Source of the DNA: Idiomarina sp. A28L
GTDB lineage: Bacteria; Pseudomonadota; Gammaproteobacteria; Enterobacterales; Alteromonadaceae
Direction: 5' to 3'
Length of the DNA stretch: 64,000 nucleotides
Assembly: GCF_000218785.1 (NCBI RefSeq)
Contig: NZ_AFPO01000021.1
Coordinates: 62,001-126,000 of the forward strand
A model generated the notes under the pieces. The model was not told the DNA's origin. It saw only the letters and a list, made by a program, of their open reading frames with translations, and searched no databases. Position numbers and translations under genes: made by a program. This document shows positions 24,291-32,645 of the stretch, piece after piece. Every line of letters starts with the position of its first letter. Within the stretch, counting starts at the first letter, position 1.

Positions 24291-25151
24291 GTAGCGGCGA
24301 ATGAGATCGTTGATGTAGCCATTGCTCATGAGTTCGCGCAAGGCTGCGTTGAAGGCTAATACTTCTTCTTCGGTTACCGCGCTTTTTGAGAACATCACGT
24401 AAACTTCAGAGGCCGGCAAGCCGATGTGGTGGCGATGAATTGAATCTTCCAAGCTTCGACGGCGAATAATTGAAGCCGCTACTAGGTTATCTTCTAGGAA
24501 ACCATCAATATCACCATCGAGCAAGCGCGCCAAGTTCAACTCGTTCAAGCGAGCACCCACAAATTGATCGGTGAATTCGCTATCGTACATCAGCATTTGT
24601 AGCTCTTCGCCATAAAAGTATTCATTAACCACGCCCACTTTATGGCCTGCTGCTAAAAACCCTTCAATATCGTCCATAAGGTAACGCGGGGCCTCTTCGC
24701 TGCGAATAAAGAGGCTGAATTGTTCGTTTCGGTAAGGGATAGAAAACCATGCGTAATCTTCGCGGGCGGAGGTTATTGATGCGCCCATGATGAAATCGAT
24801 ATCCCCATCTTGCATCCATTCTAAGAGTTCGCGCCAAGTACCTTGGCGGGCTTCTAGAACGCAGTTGATATGGGCAGCAGCACGTTTCGCTATTTCTATA
24901 TCTACGCCGCCTACTTCGCCGCTAACGCTGGTATATTGATAAGGCTCCCAACTTTCAAAGCCTAATACGAGCCGGCATGGAGGATCTACTTCACGCATCA
25001 TGGCATGATCATCGTCATGATGATCACCATCATGAGTTGCCGATTGATGATGTTCCTCGGTAATTCTTTCCGGTTGGTTTTCGTTTGCTGGTGTACAGCC
25101 CACCAGCATGGCTACAGCCACTACTAACAACATTCTGGTTAGCCAATTCAT
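24282..25151 (-). CDS. Solute-binding lipoprotein (SBP_bac_3 type) with His-rich linker
   Basis: A 289-residue protein with a lipoprotein signal (MLLVVAVAMLVGC, Cys at about 19) followed by a His/Asp-rich stretch (HHQSATHDGDHHDDDH) that could bind metal. Then comes a type 3 periplasmic binding domain (LVLGFESWEPYQYTSVSG, IMGASITSAREDYAWFSIPY, DIDGFLEDNLVAASIIRRR). No ABC permease or ATPase gene is beside it, so it may work with a remote transporter or as a sensor. The gene ends inside the right arm of repeat R2. Ligand unknown. Confidence 0.75.
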   Translation of the reverse strand: MNWLTRMLLVVAVAMLVGCTPANENQPERITEEHHQSATHDGDHHDDDHAMMREVDPPCRLVLGFESWEPYQYTSVSGEVGGVDIEIAKRAAAHINCVLEARQGTWRELLEWMQDGDIDFIMGASITSAREDYAWFSIPYRNEQFSLFIRSEEAPRYLMDDIEGFLAAGHKVGVVNEYFYGEELQMLMYDSEFTDQFVGARLNELNLARLLDGDIDGFLEDNLVAASIIRRRSLEDSIHRHHIGLPASEVYVMFSKSAVTEEEVLAFNAALRELMSNGYINDLIRRYGG

Positions 25152-25288
25152 AAGGCCCCCTCGTTATCTTCATGTGCTTATCATTAGTGTAGGTGGTGAG
25201 TATGGTTTGCGCCAGTTGGAGGGAATTAGTTCGGTGTTCCAAATTAGAAATTGTTCGCGTGACTCACCATCACATTTATTTCCAAGAG

Positions 25289-25591
25289 CTACACTGAACT
25301 ACATGCTTTTAAAACGTTTTCTGGATCTTTTTCAATAGCTTTAATTAGCACTCGAGCTGGGCCGGTAGGCTCGCGGCGGCCTTGCTCCCAATTGCGCAAG
25401 GTAGAAACTTCTACTCCTATCAGTTTCGCAAACTTTGGCTGGCTCAAATTCACGGCTTGGCGAATGCGCTTCACTCGAGTTGCGGCAACGAAGTTTTCGC
25501 GGCTTGGCTCCCGCTCACCCTTCGTAATCTCATCCATCTGCTCGACACTTTCTAATAACTCATTAAATAATGCATCTTTCACGCGACCCAC
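25289..25591 (-). CDS. HigA-type antitoxin, HTH_XRE
   Basis: A 100-residue protein with a C-terminal helix-turn-helix (LSQPKFAKLIGVEVSTLRNWEQGRR) typical of HigA/NadS antitoxins encoded after their toxin. It overlaps the upstream RelE-fold gene by 13 nt on the same strand, the HigBA order. It should neutralise that toxin and repress the operon. Confidence 0.83.
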   Translation of the reverse strand: MGRVKDALFNELLESVEQMDEITKGEREPSRENFVAATRVKRIRQAVNLSQPKFAKLIGVEVSTLRNWEQGRREPTGPARVLIKAIEKDPENVLKACSSV

Positions 25592-25896
25592 CTCTCTACA
25601 ATGCTCCGCAACTGACTGAGTTGCGAATCACTTAAGTTACTTTGTTCGTTCTTTCCAAAAATAAATAACATTCGTTGATGCTGAGCTTTCTCTGCGTAGT
25701 GGTAAATCACTCGAAAACCACCGCTCTTACCAGTTACTTCTCGAGCCCATCGCATTTTACGAATTCCACCTCCTCCACGAAGCAGGGCTCCTTGTTTCGG
25801 ATGATCCGCTAGGCTTTGTTGAAGTTCTCTATATTCTTCATCGTCCATTAGCGCCTTTACGCGCTTCGTAAAAATTGAGGTTTCTATAAACAGCAT
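25579..25896 (-). CDS. RelE/HigB-family mRNA interferase toxin
   Basis: A toxin of about 105 residues resembling Vibrio HigB2: LFIETSIFTKRVKALMDDEEYRELQ at the start, GGGGIRKMRWA in the middle, then GGFRVIYHYAEK and the end segment FGKNEQSNLSDSQLSQL. RelE-fold toxins cut mRNA on the ribosome. I chose the ATG at 25896 (GGTGG 6 nt upstream) over the ATG-rich upstream extension because the family begins with this strand. It overlaps the antitoxin gene by 13 nt. Next to the ars operon, divergently. Confidence 0.83.
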   Translation of the reverse strand: MLFIETSIFTKRVKALMDDEEYRELQQSLADHPKQGALLRGGGGIRKMRWAREVTGKSGGFRVIYHYAEKAQHQRMLFIFGKNEQSNLSDSQLSQLRSIVERWVA

Positions 25897-26007
25897 AGTA
25901 AGCCACCGGCGTATGATTCGAATTATCATCACAATTCAAGCATAAGTCAATGACGTATGAAATAAATTAATTATAGGGCTATTGCGTAAGTTTAATATAT
26001 AGTTATT

Positions 26008-26032
26008 GATATATACGCATATCCATATATAA
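26008..26032. promoter_or_regulatory. Putative ArsR operator
   Basis: An AT-rich imperfect dyad (ATATATACGCATATCCATATAT within 26008-26032) lies about 30-55 nt upstream of arsR, where ArsR/SmtB repressors normally bind their own promoter. GAGGAG at 26051 is the ribosome-binding site. Confidence 0.45.
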
Positions 26033-26062
26033 TTTCAGGTAGATTTTTTTGAGGAGCTGGCG

Positions 26063-26398
26063 ATGCAGAATGCCATTTCGATTTGCAAAGCATTCGGTGA
26101 TGAAACCCGGATGCAGATTATGTTGATGTTATTTAGTGCTGAAGAGCTTTGCGTATGTGAGCTTACGGCGGCGCTGGATCTTTCGCAGCCGAAAATCTCG
26201 CGGCACATTAATATTTTGCGTGGGGCGAACTTGGTTGAATCGGAGCGCCGCGGGCAATGGATGTTTTATCGAATTGCTAGCTCGGCACCGGCTTGGGTTG
26301 ACGCGTTACTGCAAAGTGAACAAACCCAATTTGGCCCGGCGTTGATGCGCGCGAATGAACGCTTATCCGGTATGGCTTCGCGGCCCAGTTGCTGCTGA
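26063..26398 (+). CDS. arsR: Arsenite-responsive repressor ArsR
   Basis: A 111-residue winged-helix repressor. The motif ELCVCEL (about residues 30-36) carries the Cys-x-Cys arsenite site of the E. coli R773-type ArsR, and the recognition helix is LSQPKISRHINIL. The protein ends SCC, two further cysteines that might bind As(III). It opens the ars operon: acr3, a GAPDH gene and arsJ follow on the same strand. GAGGAG is 6 nt before the ATG. Arsenite binding should release it from the upstream AT-rich dyad. Confidence 0.92.
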   Translation: MQNAISICKAFGDETRMQIMLMLFSAEELCVCELTAALDLSQPKISRHINILRGANLVESERRGQWMFYRIASSAPAWVDALLQSEQTQFGPALMRANERLSGMASRPSCC

Positions 26399-26457
26399 TG
26401 CGGGTTCAGCGAATTAACCAATAAAATAAATACACTAAGCATAAGGAGCGAAGCTTC

Positions 26458-27543
26458 ATGGGTATTTTTGAACGCTACCTTTCTATTTGGGTTGCTCTTT
26501 GCATTGCTGGCGGTGTTTCCCTTGGTATTCTGGCACCCGCAATTTTTGATGCCATTGCCGCAGCTGAATTTGCGCAAGTGAATTTTGTGGTGGCTGTGCT
26601 GATTTGGGCGATGATTTTCCCCATGATGACCCACATTGAACTGCGTTCGATAAAAGCCGCCACAAAAGAACCAAAAGGGCTTATTCTCACGCTGGTGGTG
26701 AACTGGCTGATTAAGCCTTTTACTATGTTCGGCCTCGGTTATCTGTTCTTCTTCGTTATTTTTGGCAACCTTATTCCCAGTGAAGATGCCTCCCAATATT
26801 TAGCGGGGGTAATTCTTCTTGGCGTTGCCCCTTGCACCGCAATGGTTTTTGTTTGGAGCCAGCTCACTAAAGGCGATCCCAGCTATACCCTGCTGCAAGT
26901 TTCCGTTAACGATGTAATTTTGATTTTTGCATTCGCCCCCCTTGCCGGTATGCTGCTTGGCCTCACCGATTTATCGGTGCCGTGGGAAACCCTTACATTA
27001 TCCGTTGTGCTTTATGTAGTACTGCCATTGATTGCCGGTGTTTTAGTGCGTAGAGCTTTTCTTAGAAGTGATACGAGTAGTGAACCGGAACGTGATTCAG
27101 AAGCCCCAAAGCCGTTAACCCCAGCGCAGCAAAACCTAGCTAATTTCCAGAGTAAAATTAAGCCGATTTCGATTATTGGCCTCTGCCTTACCGTATTGAT
27201 TCTATTCGGCTTGCAAGCGCAATCGATTATTCAAAGCCCATTTGTAATGTTGTTAATCGCTATTCCGTTAATAGTACAAACTTACTTTATTTACGCCATT
27301 ACTTTGGGCGGCGCGTGGTTTATGCGCTTACCTCATCGCATTGCGGCCCCGGCCTGCTTAATTGGCACCTCAAACTTTTTTGAGCTCGCCGTTGCCGTGG
27401 CCATCGGCGTATTTGGCATTACTTCAGGGGCAGCACTAGCCACTGTGGTTGGGGTTTTGGTAGAAGTGCCAGTGATGCTTTCGCTGGTTGCATTATCGAA
27501 CCGCATCGGGCCAGTTTTGAACCTCCGGGCTAAAAATCCGTAA
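26458..27543 (+). CDS. acr3: Arsenite efflux permease, Acr3 family
   Basis: A 361-residue inner-membrane protein with ten predicted helices and Acr3 family motifs: [20 protein letters not shown] with the conserved cysteine, VNDVILIF, and the C-terminal [16 protein letters not shown]. Acr3 exports As(III), driven by the proton-motive force. Family members are about 350 residues; here an additional cytosolic loop (about residues 201-225, rich in Ser/Glu/Pro) separates the halves. AAGGAG precedes the start. Second gene of the ars operon. Confidence 0.92.
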   Translation: MGIFERYLSIWVALCIAGGVSLGILAPAIFDAIAAAEFAQVNFVVAVLIWAMIFPMMTHIELRSIKAATKEPKGLILTLVVNWLIKPFTMFGLGYLFFFVIFGNLIPSEDASQYLAGVILLGVAPCTAMVFVWSQLTKGDPSYTLLQVSVNDVILIFAFAPLAGMLLGLTDLSVPWETLTLSVVLYVVLPLIAGVLVRRAFLRSDTSSEPERDSEAPKPLTPAQQNLANFQSKIKPISIIGLCLTVLILFGLQAQSIIQSPFVMLLIAIPLIVQTYFIYAITLGGAWFMRLPHRIAAPACLIGTSNFFELAVAVAIGVFGITSGAALATVVGVLVEVPVMLSLVALSNRIGPVLNLRAKNP

Positions 27544-27673
27544 TGTATAAACATACAATTTAAAACGATATTTTCAGTGAATTGATACACAAAGAAATAC
27601 AACATCAGCTATGCTTGATAACAAGTTTGCTAATTTTAAATAGCACCAATTCGTAACACAAAAGGAAGCCGAT

Positions 27674-28678
27674 ATGAGCAGTAAAAAATTACGTGTAGGC
27701 ATTAATGGTTTCGGGCGCATTGGCCGTTTGGCATTGCGCGCTGGGTATGCCAGCGAAGAACTTGAATTTGTAATGATTAACGATCCCGGTGCCGATGCCG
27801 CAATGATGGCGCACCTACTTGAATTCGATTCAACCCATGGCCGCTGGCCACACGAGGTAAGCGCTAAGGGCGATAACATTATTATCGATGGCCACAAAAT
27901 AAAATTCAGCCAACAACGCGAGCTTGATAAAGCCGATTGGTCGGGTTGTGATGTAGTTATTGAAGCGGCAGGTGTTTTCAAAACTGCTGAAGCCTTACAA
28001 CCACTTCTCGACCAAGGTGTTGACCATGTTGTGGTAACTGCGCCAGTTAAAAGCAAAGGCGTTCCAAACATTGTTGTGGGTGTAAACGATGAAGAATTTG
28101 ACCCGCGCGAACACTCAATTGTGAGCGCGGCCTCGTGCACCACAAATTGCTTGGGCCCTGTGGTTAAAGTAATTAAAGAAAACTTCGGAATTAAGCATGC
28201 ATCGATGACTACCATTCATGCACTTACCAACACGCAAAGTATTCTTGATGCGCCACACAAAGATATTCGCCGCGCACGTGCATTGGGCTCATTGATTCCA
28301 ACCACCACAGGTTCAGCCAAAGCTATTACCGTTATTTTCCCTGAGCTTGAAGGCAAAATTAACGGCCATGCGGTGCGGGTGCCTATCGATTGCCCTTCGC
28401 TCACTGATATGGTGTTTGAAGTGGAAAAAGGCACTACAGCTGAAGCAGTAAATGCTGCATTAAAAGCAGCCGCTGAAGGTGAATTAGAGGGCATTCTTGG
28501 TTACGAGGAAAAGCCATTGGTTTCTATCGATTATAAAACAGACCCACGTTCATCCATCGTAGATGCGTTATCAACCTTAGTAATCAACGGCACTCAGGTA
28601 AAAATCTATGCTTGGTACGATAACGAATGGGGCTACTCTTGTCGCACCATCGATTTGGTAAAACGTATCGCGCAATAA
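27674..28678 (+). CDS. ArsJ-associated glyceraldehyde-3-phosphate dehydrogenase
   Basis: A 334-residue GAPDH with the Rossmann motif [15 protein letters not shown], the catalytic [19 protein letters not shown], and [15 protein letters not shown] at the C-terminus. Placed between acr3 and arsJ, it matches the GAPDH that uses arsenate instead of phosphate to make 1-arseno-3-phosphoglycerate, which ArsJ then extrudes. The features [14 protein letters not shown] and the gene context support this paralogue rather than glycolytic gapA. AAGGAAG lies 6 nt upstream of ATG. Structured repeat R3 follows within 8 nt of its stop. Confidence 0.9.
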   Translation: MSSKKLRVGINGFGRIGRLALRAGYASEELEFVMINDPGADAAMMAHLLEFDSTHGRWPHEVSAKGDNIIIDGHKIKFSQQRELDKADWSGCDVVIEAAGVFKTAEALQPLLDQGVDHVVVTAPVKSKGVPNIVVGVNDEEFDPREHSIVSAASCTTNCLGPVVKVIKENFGIKHASMTTIHALTNTQSILDAPHKDIRRARALGSLIPTTTGSAKAITVIFPELEGKINGHAVRVPIDCPSLTDMVFEVEKGTTAEAVNAALKAAAEGELEGILGYEEKPLVSIDYKTDPRSSIVDALSTLVINGTQVKIYAWYDNEWGYSCRTIDLVKRIAQ

Positions 28679-28685
28679 GCGTGAA

Positions 28686-28912
28686 CGGCGCCGCGGCACA
28701 AGCACGGCTTTCAAGTTAAAGGCTTGGCGAGTGAATAGCTAATTCGGGGCAGGGAAATGCGTTCTCAGGGACGCCGTAAATACGTCCATGTAGGCTTGGC
28801 TGCCGCATCCATGCGGCAGACACCCTGCGAACGCATATTCCCTACTCCGAAACGCTATTCATTCAGCCTCTTATGTGAAATCCATGCTTGTGCCGGGGCG
28901 CCGTTTAGTTAT
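28686..28912 (-). repeat. Structured repeat R3 between the ars GAPDH gene and arsJ
   Basis: Inverted orientation relative to R1. The core hairpin TGCCGCATCCATGCGGCA is at 28800-28817. The arms pair over about 90 nt per side: left GGCACAAGCA...GTGAATAGC...AAATGCGTTC, right GAACGCATATTCCC...GCTATTCATTC...TGCTTGTGCC. It fills most of the 294-bp gap inside the ars operon. An apparent N-terminal extension of arsJ read through it is an artefact. Confidence 0.88.
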
Positions 28913-28972
28913 GGGTTATACCAAGAGAAATTATTCACTTTTTCCGATAGTAGTAAAAAACAGAGCCTCAGC

Positions 28973-30148
28973 ATGAACATAAAGCAATATTTAGTGATTA
29001 CCGGCAATTACTGGGCGTTTACGCTTACCGATGGTGCGCTGCGGATGCTCGTGGTGCTATTTTTCCATCAGCTTGGTTATAGCCCACTCGAAATTGCCAT
29101 GTTGTTTGTGTTTTATGAGTTTTTTGGCGTGGTAACCAACTTAGTTGGTGGCTATTTGGGTGCGCGCATTGGGCTCAATCGAACCATGCAAATAGGTTTG
29201 GTGCTGCAAATCATTGCGCTGGCCGCTCTTACCGTACCCACCGAATTTTTGAGTATTATTTGGGTGATGTTCGCGCAAGCGATATCCGGTATTGCCAAAG
29301 ATTTAAACAAAATGAGCGCGAAAAGCGCGATTAAAATGTTAGTGCCCGGCGATGCGCACGGTACTTTGTATAAGTGGGTGGCGATACTTACGGGTTCGAA
29401 GAATGCGCTGAAGGGCGTGGGCTTTTTCCTTGGAGGCTTGTTGCTAACAGTGCTCGGTTTTGTGGGCGCGCTGTATGCCATGATCGCTTTGCTTGCCGTG
29501 GTGTGGATTGCCAGCTTATTCTTGCTGCAAGGCGAGCTTGGGGTGGCCAAGGCGAAGCCGAAATTCAAAGAAATACTCTCGAAAAGCCGCGCCATTAACA
29601 TACTTTCCGCCGCGCGCATGTTCCTCTTTGGTGCCCGCGATGTTTGGTTTGTTATCGCCCTACCCGTAACCCTAAGCCAAGTGTTTGGCTGGGATCATTG
29701 GCAAGTAGGCGCATTTTTGGCGATTTGGGTTATTTTTTACGGTTTTATCCAAGCCATAGCCCCGAAGATAGCCAAAGCCGATGCCTCTGCGTTTTTATGG
29801 GCGGCATTACTTACCTTGGTGCCACTTACCATAGCCGTGTTATTGCAATTTGGCGGCGCCTGGGGAGTTAGCCCACAATTAAGCATTGTCATTGGCCTAC
29901 TGCTGTTCGCTATGCTATTTGCTATCAATTCCTCGTTGCACAGCTACTTAATAATACGTATCGCTAGCGCTGATGGCGTATCACTCGATGTTGGCTTCTA
30001 CTACATGGCTAACGCCATGGGCCGCCTCATCGGCACTATTCTATCGGGCCTAGTATTCCAAACTGCCGGGTTTGTTGCCTGCCTGCTCATTTCCGCCCTA
30101 TTCCTAGCCCTCAGCGCAATTATTGTGAAGCCCTTAAAAGCGCAATAA
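28973..30148 (+). CDS. arsJ: ArsJ, MFS exporter of 1-arseno-3-phosphoglycerate
   Basis: A 391-residue MFS protein beginning MNIKQYLVITGNYWAFTLTDGALRMLVV, the characteristic ArsJ start, followed by ISGIAKDLNKMSAKSAIKMLVP and FLFGARDVWFVIALPV. About twelve helices. ArsJ removes the unstable arsenate ester produced by the neighbouring GAPDH, giving arsenate resistance without reduction. I start at 28973; the frame is open further upstream but only through repeat R3. The ribosome-binding site is weak (GAGCC). A bidirectional terminator follows at 30233-30268. Confidence 0.9.
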   Translation: MNIKQYLVITGNYWAFTLTDGALRMLVVLFFHQLGYSPLEIAMLFVFYEFFGVVTNLVGGYLGARIGLNRTMQIGLVLQIIALAALTVPTEFLSIIWVMFAQAISGIAKDLNKMSAKSAIKMLVPGDAHGTLYKWVAILTGSKNALKGVGFFLGGLLLTVLGFVGALYAMIALLAVVWIASLFLLQGELGVAKAKPKFKEILSKSRAINILSAARMFLFGARDVWFVIALPVTLSQVFGWDHWQVGAFLAIWVIFYGFIQAIAPKIAKADASAFLWAALLTLVPLTIAVLLQFGGAWGVSPQLSIVIGLLLFAMLFAINSSLHSYLIIRIASADGVSLDVGFYYMANAMGRLIGTILSGLVFQTAGFVACLLISALFLALSAIIVKPLKAQ

Positions 30149-30232
30149 TGCCTTTGCAACGCCAAGGCTAATTCGAATGGTGCTTCGATAAAGCTACTCT
30201 TGGTAAAGCCATTCTCGGTAAAGCACGGGCAT

Positions 30233-30268
30233 AAAAAAAGGCTAACCGCTGAAGCGATTAGCCTTTTA
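30233..30268. terminator. Bidirectional intrinsic terminator after arsJ
   Basis: AAAAAAAGGCTAACCGCT-GA-AGCGATTAGCCTTTT forms a 10-bp stem with A-run before and T-run after, so it can terminate both the ars operon and the convergent 30283-30729 gene. Confidence 0.9.
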
Positions 30269-30282
30269 ATTGAACGAAAGAA

Positions 30283-30729
30283 TTAACTTTCGTTTGTGCT
30301 ATTGAACGTACCTTTTTTGCTAATACGCTCAACATTGATTGCAATAGTTAGCAATAAAATTAGGCTTTCTTTGAACAAAGACAACATGATCACCGAGAAA
30401 TACCCGTAAATCAACGTAAGCACAAAAACACCTAGCGCAGTAGCTGCATAGCTGGTGAACAAGCCACCGAGCAATACAATAACAGCAATAAGCGCCACTA
30501 CAGGCCAGCTTAAAAATATGATGCCGTCCCACGCAGTTTTAATCCAAGTAAACACCGGAAACTCAGATGTTTCATCCGCTGTTTTATCTTCCTCGTTCAT
30601 TTCACGCATCGCCGCCAAGCGAAAGGTAGCACCTTTCCAGATTCTCCATGGAATGGTAAAGAAACGCACAACGCATAAAATTAACGCTTGAATAAAAGCC
30701 GGGCCGAACTTTCCTTGAACACTAGACAT
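30283..30729 (-). CDS. Uncharacterised inner-membrane protein
   Basis: A 148-residue protein not recognised with certainty. It has an N-terminal amphipathic or membrane segment (AFIQALILCVVRFFTIPWRIW), a charged stretch with many Glu and Met (AAMREMNEEDKTADETSE), then two or three helices (IIFLSWPVVALIAVIVLLGGLF, ALGVFVLTLIYGYFSVIMLSLF). No catalytic motif seen. It is flanked by a shared terminator and by repeat R4; the AAGGAGATAG before ATG supports expression. Confidence 0.65.
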   Translation of the reverse strand: MSSVQGKFGPAFIQALILCVVRFFTIPWRIWKGATFRLAAMREMNEEDKTADETSEFPVFTWIKTAWDGIIFLSWPVVALIAVIVLLGGLFTSYAATALGVFVLTLIYGYFSVIMLSLFKESLILLLTIAINVERISKKGTFNSTNES

Positions 30730-30867
30730 TCTTCTATCTCCTTGTTTTTATTGTGAGTTCCTACTAAACCACAAAGCTCAAGTTTGATAAAGAAATTTCT
30801 TTGCCAAATACTAGGCAATAGGCGGCATCGGCACTAGCTAGAGGCAGATATTGCTGCATTTGCGCAA

Positions 30868-31014
30868 AGGCTGAGGTGAGCTGCGGTTCGGGGGGAGGAT
30901 ATTGCCTTCGCAGGGTGTCTGCCGCAGGGATGCGGCAGCCAAGCCTACATGGATGTATTCACGGCGTCCATGAGAAGGCATTACCTCCCCCGAAAAAGCA
31001 GCTCAAGCCCGGAT
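30868..31014 (+). repeat. Structured repeat R4 at the 3' end of asnC
   Basis: The core carries GCCGCAGGGATGCGGC (a loop variant) and AAGCCTACATGGATGTATTCACGGCGTCC. Left arm GAGCTGCGGTTCGGGGGGAGG...TTGCCTTC pairs with right arm GAAGGCATTACCTCC...GCAGCTC. The right arm reaches into the asnC stop codon (31003-31005). Confidence 0.87.
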
Positions 31015-31449
31015 ACTGCGTTGTATTGGGGTTTGCAGGGAGATTAAGGTTTCTGTGGATTGAATTTCATCGATTACTTGCAGGCGCTCGATGAGTAGCT
31101 TTTGCAAATCTTCGATATTGCGGACCATTACCTTGATAAATACGCTGTATTGGCCCGTGGTGTAGTAGGCTTCTGTTACTTCAGGTAACGCCTCGATCTT
31201 TTTTAAAGCAGATGGATAATCACCCGCTTGCCGCAAAGTGATGCCGATAAAGCAGGTGATATCGTAGCCTAACTTTTTCGGATCAATGGTTAGCCGTGCG
31301 CCAGTAATAACCCCTGCTTTCCTCAATTTTTCTACCCGAACATGAATAGTTGCCGGTGAAACACCGTTTTCTTTGGCAATTTCGGCGTAGGATTGCCGCG
31401 CATTTTCGGTTAATGCGTTCAAAATGGATTTATCTAAATTATCGATCAT
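31003..31449 (-). CDS. asnC: Lrp/AsnC-family regulator AsnC
   Basis: A 148-residue regulator, nearly collinear with E. coli AsnC: an N-terminal winged helix (DNLDKSILNALTENARQSYAE, VSPATIHVRVEKLRKAG) and a C-terminal RAM ligand domain (GYDITCFIGITLRQAGDYPSALKKIE, VTEAYYTTGQYSVFIKVM). AsnC activates asnA when asparagine is low. It is divergent from asnA across 166 bp, the same arrangement as in enterics, so the shared gap holds both promoters and the AsnC site. Its 3' end lies in repeat R4. Confidence 0.93.
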   Translation of the reverse strand: MIDNLDKSILNALTENARQSYAEIAKENGVSPATIHVRVEKLRKAGVITGARLTIDPKKLGYDITCFIGITLRQAGDYPSALKKIEALPEVTEAYYTTGQYSVFIKVMVRNIEDLQKLLIERLQVIDEIQSTETLISLQTPIQRSIRA

Positions 31450-31615
31450 CTAATACCCTGCCCCAATCTCAATGAATAATTAGATTTTATCTAACCTTTT
31501 AGCTTTTATCTTTAATTTAATTATACCGCAATAGCTAATTTATGATTCAGTATTGAACATAAGCTCTAGTTAGCGATAAAACTAATAACACAAAATAACG
31601 CATTGGAGCACAACT

Positions 31616-32587
31616 ATGAAAGCAACTTTTATCAGCCGTCAGCAGGAAATTCGCTACATTAAACAAACTTTCACTGAAGCACTCAGTGAAGCATTGAACC
31701 TCACCGAGGTGCAGGCCCCCCTGCTCACAGACCCGAGCCAAGGCACGCAAGATACACTTTCGGGTTACGAGAAGGCGGTGCAAGTTTCTGTGAGCTCCTT
31801 ACAGCAACAATATGAAGTGGTGCATTCACTGGCGAAGTGGAAGCGCGCGGTGCTTGGCCGCTACGATTTTGCTGTTGGTGAGGGCATAGTGGCGCAGATG
31901 AAAGCGCTGCGGCCTGATGAAGAAGCGCTTTCGGAAATTCATTCGGTGTTAGTTGACCAGTGGGATTGGGAACAGGTGATCGCGAAAACAACGCGCACTG
32001 AGGCGCAATTGCATTATACCGTGCAGCAAATATATGCAGCACTTCAACATACCTTAAAAAGCTATACCGAAACTTTCACTACCCGCATACCGGTACTAAC
32101 CCTGCCCGCTAAAATTCACTTTGTTACTACCCAAGAACTCTTAACACGTTACCCTAACCTTAGCCCGAAGGAACGTGAACATGCGATCAGCAAAGAACAT
32201 GGCGCGGTATTCATTCAAAACGTTGGCGCTGCACTCAGCGATGGTAAGGCTCACGATATACGCGCGCCTGATTACGATGACTGGCAATTAAATGGCGATA
32301 TCTTGGTGTGGAACCCAGTGCTGGGCAAATCGCTTGAGCTCAGCTCCATGGGCATTCGCGTTGATCGTGCCGCATTGTTAAAACAACTACAAAGCGCCGG
32401 CCGCGCCGATGACGCTGAGAAGCCTTGGCATCAGTTATTGCTAGCCGAAAAACTACCGCAAACAGTGGGGGGTGGCATTGGCCAATCGCGCTTGGTTATG
32501 TGGATAATGCAGCTTCCACACATTGGCTATGTGCAACAGAGCGTTTGGGCACCAGCAACCCATGCGGCACATGCTGAATTACTTTAA
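31616..32587 (+). CDS. asnA: Aspartate-ammonia ligase AsnA
   Basis: A 323-residue ammonia-dependent asparagine synthetase of the class II aaRS-like fold. Signatures include FISRQQEIRYIKQTF, VQAPLLTDPSQGTQDTLSGYEKAV, LAKWKRAVLGRYDF, SVLVDQWDWEQVI and the C-terminal GGGIGQSRLVMWIMQLPHIGYVQQSVW. The protein converts aspartate, NH4+ and ATP to asparagine, AMP and PPi. Slightly shorter than E. coli AsnA (330). Controlled by the divergent asnC. An intrinsic terminator overlaps and follows the stop codon. Confidence 0.95.
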   Translation: MKATFISRQQEIRYIKQTFTEALSEALNLTEVQAPLLTDPSQGTQDTLSGYEKAVQVSVSSLQQQYEVVHSLAKWKRAVLGRYDFAVGEGIVAQMKALRPDEEALSEIHSVLVDQWDWEQVIAKTTRTEAQLHYTVQQIYAALQHTLKSYTETFTTRIPVLTLPAKIHFVTTQELLTRYPNLSPKEREHAISKEHGAVFIQNVGAALSDGKAHDIRAPDYDDWQLNGDILVWNPVLGKSLELSSMGIRVDRAALLKQLQSAGRADDAEKPWHQLLLAEKLPQTVGGGIGQSRLVMWIMQLPHIGYVQQSVWAPATHAAHAELL

Positions 32588-32622
32588 AAAAAGCGCTGAA
32601 GCCTTTAAAGCTTTCAGCGCTT
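32586..32622 (+). terminator. Terminator after asnA
   Basis: AAGCGCTGAAGC-CTTTAAA-GCTTTCAGCGCTT gives a long stem preceded by an A-run; TATGATTTTT follows. It also separates asnA from the convergent OMP gene. Confidence 0.75.
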
Positions 32623-32645
32623 ATGATTTTTCAAGCCTGCGTATC

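Noticed and set aside
26266-26796. Minus-strand 176-residue reading frame antisense to arsR/acr3
   Set aside because: Fully overlaps two well-supported genes and has atypical His/Asn-rich composition.
28757-28972. N-terminal extension of ArsJ starting in repeat R3
   Set aside because: The extra 72 residues are translated repeat (the peptide HVGLAAASMRQTP also appears from R1); ArsJ proteins begin at MNIKQYLV.
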